From NCBI GenBank assembly GCA_035771175.1, contig CM069597.1, positions 8,281,001-8,345,000 on the forward strand: DNA of 64,000 nucleotides. Direction: 5' to 3'. The notes under the pieces were generated by a model. It was not told where the DNA came from. It saw nothing but the letters and a program-made list of their open reading frames with translations, and ran no database searches. Source of the stretch: Paratinospora sagittata (lineage: Eukaryota; Streptophyta; Magnoliopsida; Ranunculales; Menispermaceae). Of the stretch, positions 48,580 through 59,002 are shown piece after piece (positions within the stretch are counted from its first letter, which is position 1; each line of letters begins with the position of its first letter). A program made the position numbers and the translations under genes.

Positions 48580-50088
48580 TGTCACACCCCGCCTGGACGC
48601 GCCTAAACTGGCGGTACACTCTCGGACGGGGCGCGCATTTGGAACAATTACAATGGTAACAACAAAGTGCGCAGCGGAAATACGGTACACACAGTACAAA
48701 TCTGATTTCATTTAATTCAGAATACTTTTGTACATAAAACGGTCAAGGGAACATACTCCCAAAATCCCCAATGAATCATACAAATGGTACAAAATGTGGG
48801 CCCCATAACCTGCACCCAGTCCACCCTAATTTCCTGTGAAAGATTGGATAATAATGGAGTGAGCTTAACGCGCTCAGTGGGTAAATAGTGCATGAGTATA
48901 AAAATTAATAAAGCATACTTCAATATCAAATATCTTAAATACACATGTGAACATCATAATCAATCAATATGTATGTATGCATGACACCGTCTCGTAATGG
49001 TTTGATGAACGTACATCGCCTGAATTCACGTACAGGAACGATGCTCTGAATTCACATACTGATGTCCCTCCCCGGGTGTAGCCGGGTTCTCATGTACGTC
49101 CCTCTCCAGAGAAATATAATGAATAGCGAGCAATGTTCCTAACTATTCTATGAGTCATAAACCATATACGTCCCTAGGTGGTGATATGTATGATGCCAAT
49201 GCATGAACTGATCTAGTCTTTTGGTCTGGTCTTTTCTTTGACATTTAGACTGACTTTGGCAACGTCTGGTGATCCTTATCAAGGTCGGTATCACGACGTG
49301 CAAGAATAGGACATTTAGTATTACTGTATAAGCTGATAGCCTTCAATAAGACCAACTAGATCAATCCCCAGTTGAGAGGTGAGACACAAGGTCTGCTTAA
49401 ATACCAATCGCCTAGAGCAGCCCGCTGCTTCCCGTTCACTATTTAAAGTTACTAAGGACAAGACCGAGTCTAGTTGAGTCGGATTGACTACAAATCCGAC
49501 ATTATAACAGTGCAATACATGAATTCCAAATATAAAGGCATATGTGCGGCAGTATAAACAGTATATGACATAATGCAGTGTAAATGAATAGTAGACATAA
49601 TAATAATTGAATGTAAACTTTAATAAAAGTTATGAAACACGCAAACCTATGTTTCGTTCCCCACCTTCAGATAAAAATTTCTTCTTTCAGATCTGGCGCT
49701 TTCCTCCCGACAGAACTTTGTTGCACCGCACCGAGAGTCTCGGACAGAGAGTCTCAAAAACTTAGAATGCGTGGAAAGGAGAAAAAATTCACAAGAGAAG
49801 GTGATTTGGTATGAGGAATGAGAAATGAGGAGGTTTCTTATATAGAGATTTTTGCGCCTAAACGTTCTGGCATGAGCCTGAACGTTCTGGCATGCGCTTG
49901 TACGTTCTGGCATGCGCCTGTACGCTCTGGCATGCGCCTGAACGTTCTGGCATGCGCCTGTACGTTCTGGCATGCGCCTGAACGTTCTGGCATGCCTTGC
50001 GCCTGAACGTTCTGGCATGCGCCTGAATGTTCGGGAGTTGCCCAAATAGTAATTTTTTATTTTTTTTTGTGAACTACAGGGTATTACA
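48580..50088 (-). mobile_element. 3' LTR of the deleted gypsy element (1509 bp)
   Basis: Same ends as the other family members. It has TATATAAG at 49837-49844 and an array of nine palindrome units (49860-50032), of which about four are exact GAACGTTC and others are GTACGTTC or similar. It carries the ~265-bp block (49310-49575) shared with the LTR at 22079. Confidence 0.94.
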
Positions 50089-50107
50089 CTCTGCCCCCCT
50101 TAAAGGG
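50089..50107 (-). other. Polypurine tract
   Basis: On the - strand AAAGGGGGGCAGAG-type sequence (written CCCTTTAAGGGGGGCAGAG) ends directly at the 3' LTR. It is the plus-strand priming site. Confidence 0.85.
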
Positions 50108-50127
50108 ATTTCGCCCTCGAAATCAAG

Positions 50128-52100
50128 TCAAGTAGTGATGAGGGTTATCGGCTTGAGAAGTAGCCACAGGTGGATAAGGAGGCCTAACTGAGGTCGATCT
50201 GCCATATCTAACCAGCATACCGGAGATCTGCAAGGCCGACCATAGAGAGCCTCGTATGGTGCCATGCCGATACTAGTTTGGTAGCTGTTGTTGTATGCAA
50301 ACTCAGCTAGATGCAAATACTTTGCCCATCCGTCATTAAAGTCCAAAATGCAGCATCGTAACATGTCTTCTAAGATTTGGATAAGCCGCTCTGACTGCCC
50401 ATCAGTCTGAGGGTGGAAGGCTGTGCTCATAGTGATCTTAGAACCCATTCTATTCTTGAAGCTTTTCCAAAAGTTGGATGTGAATCGAGGGTCTTGATCA
50501 GAGACGATCGTGAGTGGTATGCCATGAAGGCGTACGATCTCTCTTTCATAGAGTTCTGCAAGTTTGGCGGGATTATCCGTGAACTTTATTGGCAAGAAGT
50601 GTGCAGACTTTGTAAGTCTGTCAATGATAACCCAGATAACATTTTGCCCTTTATTGTTTCGAGGTAAGGCCGTGACAAAATCCATTGCGATGTTCTCCCA
50701 TTTCCATTCTCCAATAGGTAACGGTTGGAGAAGTCCAGAGGGAAGTTTTCGTTCTGCCTTGACTTTCTGGCACACGAGACATCGAGCAACGAAGTCTGCA
50801 ATTTCCTTCTTCATTCCAGAAAACCAGAATTGTCGCTTGACATCCTTGTACATCTTGTCACCCCCAGGATGCATAGCGTACCTCGAACAGTGCATCTCAC
50901 TAAGCACTTCTTTACGAACCTCAGGATCGTTCGGTAGGCAGAGACGTTTTTTATAGCAAACGGTGCCGTCTCCAGAGACCGACCAATGAGGAAGGTCCTG
51001 GCCGCTGAGTAGAAGGTCTCGTTTCTCCATTAACATAGGGTCATTGGCTTGAGCGGCTGAAATCTTTCGAACGAGCTCAGAGTTGACTGATAATTGAGAG
51101 AGTCGTGGTCTTGGTCCTTCGACGTTCAGCTATAAGTTAAAGTTCTCCAACTCTGTAGCCAACTTCCCCATTTCGTAGTTAAGAGTGCAAGCAACATAAG
51201 ATTTTCTACTCAGGGCATCGGCCACAACATTAGCCTTTCCGGGATGGTACTAGAGTTGAAAGTCATAATCTTTCAAGAATTTCAACCATCATCTTTGGTG
51301 GAGGTTAAGGTCTCTCTGAGTGTATATGTACTTAAGACTCTTGTGATTTGAGAAGACCTCAAACCGTTCACCGTATAGGTAATGACGCCATAACTTCAAT
51401 GCAAATACGACAGTTGCAAGTTCCAAGTCATGCGTTGGGTAATTACCCTCATGAATCTTCAGTTGTCTGGATGCATATGCAACCACTTGGCCTTCTTGCA
51501 TTAGCACGACACCTAAGCCTTGGAGAGAGGCGTCGGTGTATAATGAAAATCCAATTGCATTTCTTGGAGTGATAAGTACAGGTGTTGTCGTGAGGCGTTT
51601 CTTCAATTCCTGAAATAATGCTTTGCAGGCGGGATTCCAGATAAATCGCATGTCTTTTCGAGTGAGCTTGGTCATAGGTTCAGCAATCTTTGAGAAGTCC
51701 TTGATGAAGCATCGGTAATAGCCAGCCAAACCAAGAAAACTCCTAATCTGAGTAACAGTGGTAGGCTGCTTCCAGTTTAAAACTGCTTCAACCTTAGAAG
51801 GATCTACCTCAATGTCATTGCCTGAAACCACATGGCCTAGGAATTGAACTCTCTTTGCCCAAAATTCGCATTTACTCAACTTTGCATACAGTTGGTGGCT
51901 ACTCAAGGTCTGGAGGACTATGTTCAAATGTATTTTATGGTCTTCCTCGGTTGAGGAATATATCAAGATGTCGTCCACAAAAACCACCACAAATCGGTCT
52001 AAGTATAACCTGAATATGCGACTCATCAAATCCATGAATGCTGCAGGTGCATTTGTTAGACCGAATGGCATAACTAAGAACTCGTAATGACCGTACCGAG
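50128..52100 (-). pseudogene. Gypsy pol: partial reverse transcriptase, RNase H, integrase
   Basis: From right to left: reverse transcriptase from [18 protein letters not shown] with the catalytic [10 protein letters not shown]; RNase H with [10 protein letters not shown], and NHKSLKY where Asp is usual before His; a stop at 51289-51291 where CGA (HQRRW) is normal; a TAG at 51250-51252 in QL(E)YHPGKANVVADALS; then integrase (51036-50128) with the zinc-binding region ending CLVCQKVKAE and the catalytic core AMDFV, VSDQDPRF and HPQTDGQSERLIQILE. It ends shortly after YGRPCRSPVCW, so the C-terminal part and any chromodomain are gone. Confidence 0.93.
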
Positions 52101-52104
52101 TTCT

Positions 52105-52189
52105 GAACGTTCTGTCATGCGCCTGAACGTTCGGGCGTTGCCCAAATAGTAATTTTTTTTTTTTTTTTTGTGAAATACAGGGTATTACA
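52105..52189 (-). mobile_element. 85-bp 5' LTR stub fused to reverse transcriptase
   Basis: Begins TGTAATACCC at 52189, keeps the poly-A tract and two GAACGTTC units, and then passes straight into reverse transcriptase. The breakpoint is at or beside a palindrome. Confidence 0.9.
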
Positions 52190-52194
52190 ATAGG

Positions 52195-53273
52195 AGACAC
52201 TCAAATTTAACCTAACTCATAAATCCTCCACCCTTATAGCCTTTCTAGTTAGAGTTTTTAGTATATACTAGTATGAAGGGCACAAGTGTTGTATATAACT
52301 TTTAAAAAAATAAAAATTTTAATTTTTAATTAAAGTAAAATTTTGTTTGAAAATTAAAAAAAATTGTAGAAAAAAGTAAAAATTTCAATTTTAGAAAATA
52401 GTTAAATAGAGAAACTATTAAGCATAAAAATATGAGACATAGATGGAGAGTGTGAGTAGAAGTTATTTAATTACTTAAATTTATAATTATTTTAGCCTTA
52501 TAAATAATTTAGAAAATAAAAGATAACTATACGTTAAAAGGAGATGTTTTGGAAGTTTGACAAAAATAGTGGTAGGGTGACCTTCATCAAGTATTTTTAT
52601 TATAAAAAGTGATTAAAAGACACACATTCTTGACGCAACACACCAACACTTCGTATCACACGTTAATTGTATGATACGATACGATGTTGCGTGATTTAAG
52701 AAGATTCAATAACTCTCACCTACGATGTTAACAAAGTATGTCAATAATGTGTGTCTCCTTAGCATTATCCTTTTATTATATATAATATAGATTCTATCAT
52801 TCTATCTCATAATAGATGACGCTTTCTTTTTTCCCTTTGTAACAAAATCTATAATATGGTGATGGAATATATCAATAATTTTTTAGAAGAGCTGTGAAGA
52901 TGATATCTAGAGTAATATGTAAGATCATTAATTACTACATATATTAGTGCAATTAATGCTCATTGAATAAAAAAAAAAAATAATTTACATTCATCTACAT
53001 TTGCCACCTCTAAACAATTTACACGAGAATACAATAAACAAAATGACAAGAGCATCGGATTAAGTTTTAGTAGCATGCAACGTAATAACATCAAAAACCA
53101 ACATTCAACATATGCAAAGCATCGCTATTGCTCAGGGCGTTTGGTACGGAAAATGTGGGTGAGAATGGAAACGTTAGAGATTTTCACGTTTGTTTCTGGT
53201 TTTAGAGTTTAGGATTTTAAAAAAGAAAAAAGAAAGTAATTATATATCATTAGATTTAAAATATATATATATA

Positions 53274-53321
<48 letters not shown>

Positions 53322-54076
53322 AAAATTCTAATATTAAATTAATAGTAACTAAAAGTATTAAATTAACATGAAAACTAATAAATATTATAGAATTTTTCTT
53401 ACAAAAGTTTAATATTATTAAGTAATTTAATTTTAATAATATCAAAATTATTATAATTAAAATGATTAATATTATTAGAACTTTTTATCATCTAATTTTA
53501 AGCTATTTTATTTATTTATTTATTAAATATAATAATTTAATATTATATAACTTTAGGCTATTTTTATAATCACTTATATAAATTTTATTAATTTTGTAAT
53601 ATTAAAACTTAAGAAAATCGTATTAGATTCTTATTTCTAACTAAACACAACAATATTACATTTTAACTTTTAGATTCTTTTAAATCACTTTCCCAATAAT
53701 TTAATTCTCATTCCCATCCTCAAGCGTACCAAACTCCCTTTTATCCTAGCAATGCTCTTGGAGGAAAATAAAAAATGCATTCCACCATTAATTTATGCCT
53801 TTTTTTTGTACCAAATTTATACTAATTTCAATTACTTATAACTTCCATTAAACTAACTAATTCATGGCATGGCACGCCGCTAAAAAGGGCTAAAAGTTAC
53901 CAAATAAATAAATAAAAGGGGTTCGAAAAATGACAAAAAAGAATAATTTTTAAAATAATGTAACCCAAGGTATTCGAGACAGTTTACGTGCACTCACTAA
54001 TCCTGAATATTACACCCAAAGTATAACTAACTCTAAGTCATAAACAAAGTTGTATCAAACCTAAGACGTCCCAAAA
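52195..54076. other. AT-rich spacer
   Basis: No gene. A long TA microsatellite lies at 53262-53316. Target duplication AGAAT of the next LTR is at 54077-54081. Confidence 0.5.
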
Positions 54077-54081
54077 AGAAT

Positions 54082-56773
54082 TGACACGACGTCCCTGACG
54101 TAGGCTGACGCCATGACTGGCACAATGTACTATACACTGTACATACTCATATACAGTATATAATACACTGTCAGCCTCAACGGACATTCACAATAATTCC
54201 CAAAAGTCCTATAAATTTGGACAGCACCTCCCCATAAAATGAACAATTCACATTTTTTTTCCTGATATACCACAAATCAAATCAAATCAAATCAAATATA
54301 TATATCGATAATCATTCCATTCATTCCACACATCTAGCCATTCTCATTTCATTTTATCGTCACAAGCATTATATAACTCAAATTATCAAATCAAAATCCA
54401 TGTTTCCTTAACACCCATCTATGTGATAATATAGATATAGTATGTGATAATTATACTTATCAAAATAAAGAAAAATAACTCATATCCTCCAATGCATACA
54501 TACACATACCAGACGAAGGCTCACGTGATTATCACTCATGGATTTTTCCTTTTCCCTTCGACTCAATACCTGAAATATTGGAGGAAATGGAATGAGCAAT
54601 CAACAGCTCAGTGAATATATTTCTTGATATGACAATTATATGCATTTAGGAAAATATGACATTTAAAATCATTTCAAACAAGTATTAAACACATGCATCA
54701 TTCAACGAATATATCATACATGACAACAACATAAATTTCATGGGTTTTCAAGAAAACAATGTATTCTTTTTTTTCACAAAATTCACAATCTCCCTCCTTC
54801 AAGGCAAGAGAGCGGGTCTAACCCTTGTATGGTCGTTACAAGGTAGCAACAGCCTCTCATTACCCAATTCACAGTTATTTCAAGGATCTTCAATCCTTGT
54901 TAGGACAGACCTATTGACGATGAGGTTATGCATAACACTCATCCGGGCCTAATTCCTAACGAAATGACACCAACTTGCATTTGCAAGTCTCACATGCTCC
55001 AATGCTAAAAAGAACTCATTTATGAATGCAACATTATATGTATAGCATATTTACATTCAAACAGTTCATATATTTAAAATGTCATACAAGAACCAAAATC
55101 AAGAAAATATACTCATAGTACAAGACTTTTCAACTTAAACGCCATCACCGTCGCTTTCGAGTCCAGCTCCAATTTAAATCCACAAATTCAATTAATTCAA
55201 CCTGTCACAACCACTCCATAATTCAATTTCATTTATTCAACATCTTCAATTTCTCAACTCACGTCAAATCACTAATAATAAAGATCCATCTTAAAAATAT
55301 TATACGCATTCTGTGACTTTAGATTCCAACTCAATTTAGGACTCATAAGCAGTTGAAAAAACTACTATATCGTTTCTGTGGTCAATCTAGCTATTTCCAC
55401 AAGAAAGAACAGTGAAAATAGATTTCCAATTCATATTTTCACTAATTCTCAGTTTATTTTTCTACTGGAGCATATATCAATTTTATTAAAAATCTAGAAC
55501 ATTCCAAAAATTATTCTGTCCACATCGACACGTGTAAAATCAGTCATTTTATCATTCTACTACTGTCAACAGGTATTTTATTGAGGTTTTACACGTTCGC
55601 GTAGGCATCCAAAGTCAATTTTACTCACAAAAATCATATATTTAGCTACTAAAAATATCAAAGCATATCCAAAAATCACAATCTTAGCAGCGAAACGTCC
55701 AGAATTCAATTCTCTACGATTCTATGATCTCAAACCAGAGTTTCATTGTATTCTAATTCTATTTTATTACTGGATATGATCATAGTACTATTCACGTTAC
55801 TGTTCACGTTGTCACTATTCATTGGAATCATGTAAATTTTTACTAAAATTGTCAAACGGTCTCCAAAAATCATGAACTTAGCATCGATGGACTCGCAACA
55901 GTGCATTCTACCATTCTATAGCCTTCAACTGGAGTTTCATTGGGTTTTAAATGATTCAAAAGGTTTTCAATCTAAACTCTAACTTCCAACAAACTTCCAA
56001 CGGCTATAAAAATTCCAAATGAACACATAAATTCAATCTAACCATATATTTAAGGTTCCTACACCCTAAGAAGTGTTTTCCAACCTTCCTAGCGGATTTT
56101 CATTTACGTTGGGTCAAAACCCCAATTTTTGAAAACGTCGTAAAACGGCTCCCACAGCAAAAATTATTCCGAAAGAAAGGTTACATCTAGCTTAGATATC
56201 AAGTTAACGAAGAAATAGAGTGAAAATCACTTATCGCAAGTCCCGATTTCGCGAGAATCCCACGTTTCACCCTTCTGTTCTTCTCATTCGTTCTTTCCTT
56301 TCTCTCGGTTCTTCTTTTTCTCTCTCTCTTGCAACTTCTTTTCCTTCTTTTAAACGTTCTCTTCTTCTTCTTTTTTATGTAAACGTTTGAGAGATTGAGA
56401 TGAGAAAGGAGAGAGTTGATATTTTATATAAAAAATGATCCAATACTCCTCATCTAACTTAATAAAGCAACTTCCCATTTTAATATTTAACTTTCATTCA
56501 TTAAATCATACTATTCATTAATTCATTACATCATACTCCAATCCACATATTTAACCAACCTCATAAATTAATCAATTTAATTCAACTCCATTTTTTAACT
56601 TGTAAGCACCCATATAGGATGATCCCATATGTATCATCTTCATTTCCTAATTTTATTTATTTACTAATCATACACACGTATATTTGGCTCATACGTATAA
56701 AATACATGTATTATACATCTCGATATACGCATAATTCAACGTATGTATTTAATTAAAACTACGGGGTGTTACA
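54082..56773 (-). mobile_element. Solo LTR, gypsy type (2692 bp)
   Basis: On the - strand it begins TGTAACACCCCG at 56773 and ends GGGACGTCGTGTCA at 54082. It is flanked by the perfect duplication AGAAT at 54077-54081 and 56774-56778. The - strand TATATAAAAT at 56421-56430 is a plausible TATA box, followed by a CT-rich leader. A CACTGAGCTGTTG-like segment near 54610 fits gypsy LTRs. No coding sequence. Confidence 0.93.
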
Positions 56774-56839
56774 AGAATACTCGAGATGGGCCCAATCATA
56801 ATAAAAATAACCAAGGGAATAAAATGAAGAAGATGTCTT

Positions 56840-57066
56840 GGGTCGTGGCCAAGAGAATTACCTCGGTCGCAGCCAAAAACAACGTCGCGGCCAAGACCGA
56901 GTCACACCTTGCCTCGGCCATAGCCAAGGCACACCTTGGTGCGGCCATGGCTGAGGAAAGGTAGGCACATCATGCCTCGGTCAAGGTCAAGGCACACCAT
57001 GCCTCAGCTATGGCCGAGGTCTACCATGCTTAGGCCATGGCCAAAGTGCACCTCGATCATGGCAAA
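56840..57066 (+). repeat. GC-rich minisatellite, CTCGGCCATGGCCAAGGCAC units
   Basis: Six to seven diverged units of about 28-33 bp containing GGCCATGGCC and CACACCTTG-like motifs. It stands out in base composition from its AT-rich surroundings and lies between the solo LTR and the long LTR. One frame is open for 73 codons (56743-56964), an Ala/Lys-rich product of the repeat, not a recognisable gene. Confidence 0.7.
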
Positions 57067-58285
57067 GGTAAAAACACACCTTGATGATCATAAACAAAAT
57101 CACTTTCGGTGCTAACGAGCTTTTATCAAGAACCTATCTCAGCACCTCAGGAAAGCAAAAAACTAAAGAACGATTCGATCAAGGAACTCAAAGTCATATC
57201 AGGCGTTCAAGATCGTTTCAATCAAAAGGACTTCAATGATCATATCATGATTTGAAGATCACTTCACACGAACGATTCGATCAAGCTTCAAGTTTTCATC
57301 TTTCGATCAATGTTCAAGTCATTCAACTCCAACACAAAGTTCTTATTGAAGATCTCATAATAAAGAGTTGGATTTAACGATTATGAGAAATGAGAAATAC
57401 ACTGTATTTAAGGTATATCTTTCTCTAATCGACATTGCTCAAACATTTTCCAAAACCATGCACAAACCACTTACATATCTGCATGTTTTAATCTTACGAT
57501 TTACGGTATTTCAAATGATTTAATTTTCTTTGTTTATCTTCAAATTTACCGAGTTTATTAGCATTTATTGTATTTTTAATCGCGAGTCAATTTTTTTTTT
57601 CAAGAGTCTTTTAGGACGCTAATGAGTTAGCAGTGCTCTCCTAAACTTGATAAGTCAGGACATTGATAGTTCATTAGGACACTAATAACATTCAAGGTTG
57701 AATTAAACTAATTCATTAGGACGCTTACTCGTAAGTAGCGGCCTCCCTTTAGTCGACCTCTGAAGTTGTCAGGACGCTAACTCAGCTTCAACTTACTGAA
57801 AGATTCCTAAAGTTCTTCAAAAAACGTATCTTTGAGGATGTTGTGTGACGCCCCGAAAATTATTTCATCTAGCCCATAACCCAATTGCATTTTGCCCAAA
57901 CTCTACGTGTTGCCTTGATATGTTTGGTGTTTGTTTGATGATTGTTTAATGTTTGTATAGTTGATGCTTGATAATGTATATAAATATATGTATCATAAAT
58001 TGTATATGAGTCATGTTAAATTAAAGTATAATGCATATGTTATTATTTATGCATGGGCTCATTAAACCATGAATTGATATGGGTTAGGATTGATTGAATA
58101 AAAGGATAAATGAGAATGAAAATTTGGTGTATTAAATGGATTGGACATTTAAAATAAATGGAAGCATGAAATTGGTTAAAATACATGTGATTGGTATGGG
58201 TAGTATGAGACCAACACATGTGAAGGTTGGTGCATGAAAGTGGACAAGTGTCCCATGCCCTCAAGGAAGTGCTAGAATGAGTGGA

Positions 58286-58420
58286 GGAAATCAAGGAGGG
58301 AATCAAGGAGAGAATCAAAGAGGAAAACAAGGAGGAAAACAAGGAGAGAATCAAGGAGAGAATCAAGGAGGAAAATAAGGAGAGAAACAAGGAGAGAATC
58401 AAGGAGGGAATCAAGGAATT
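58286..58420 (+). repeat. 12-bp purine-rich tandem repeat (GAATCAAGGAGA)
   Basis: About eleven units, varying between GAATCAAGGAGA, GAATCAAGGAGG and AAAACAAGGAGG. Because 12 is a multiple of three, one frame is open and would read IKER/NKEE repeats. A GA-only tract follows to about 58525. Confidence 0.88.
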
Positions 58421-58648
58421 GCTAGAAAGAGGTGAGTGGAGAGAAAGGAAAGAAGAAGAGAAAGAAAAGAAGAGAAGAGAAAGAAAAGAAGAGAAAGGAA
58501 AGAAGAAGAGAAGGAAGGAGAGAGTTGCAGGAGGAAGATCCCTGCGACGTTTCCATCAAAGAGGTGGATCTTTCGAATATACGGTCAGATTGAGCTCAAA
58601 TTTTGTCAGCACGTTCGTAGCTTATGGTTCTTCATTATGGTAGGTGGA

Positions 58649-59002
58649 GATCTTGATCAGAGGTTTCGTCTAAGAGATCTAGCCTCTCAAACAAAGCTGG
58701 TCGGAAAGTCTGGATTTCTCGCACCGTTTCGCTCAAACTTATAGATCTCCTAAATATACCGTTGGATGATTATAAACTTTGGGTATGTAGTTGGAAACTG
58801 ATATTTCTACATTCTGAACGGTTGAGATCTTAATTAGAGGCTTTTTATAAGAGATACAACCTCTGACACAAAGCTGGTTGGAATTTCTGGGTTTCTCGTG
58901 CTGTTTCGGTCAAACTTGTAGAACTCCTCAATCTACCGTTGGATGGATATCAAATTTGGGTATGTAGTTTATAACCGATATTTCTGTATTCTGAACGGTG
59001 AA
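58649..59002 (+). repeat. 177-bp tandem pair in the giant LTR
   Basis: Copies start at 58649 and 58826. Both have AGAGG, then CAAAGCTGGT, TGGGTATGTAGTT and ATTCTGAACGGT, with moderate divergence. A short third start follows at 59003. Confidence 0.82.

Larger units (their letters stand above)
48580..52189 (-). mobile_element. Internally deleted Ty3/gypsy element, GAACGTTC family (3.6 kb)
   Basis: Both outer termini are intact (TGTAATACCC at 52189, GTGTGACA at 48580) and flanked by the perfect duplication ATAGG at 48575-48579 and 52190-52194. It is therefore one insertion. Between them remain about 85 bp of the 5' LTR, a pol gene from mid reverse transcriptase to the integrase core, a polypurine tract and a full 3' LTR. 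Lost are most of the 5' LTR, primer site, gag, protease, the first half of reverse transcriptase and the integrase C-terminus. Confidence 0.95.

Noticed and set aside
58281..58744. Two + strand ORFs rich in Lys/Glu/Arg
   Set aside because: They are translations of the 12-bp purine repeat and GA tract inside a solo LTR.
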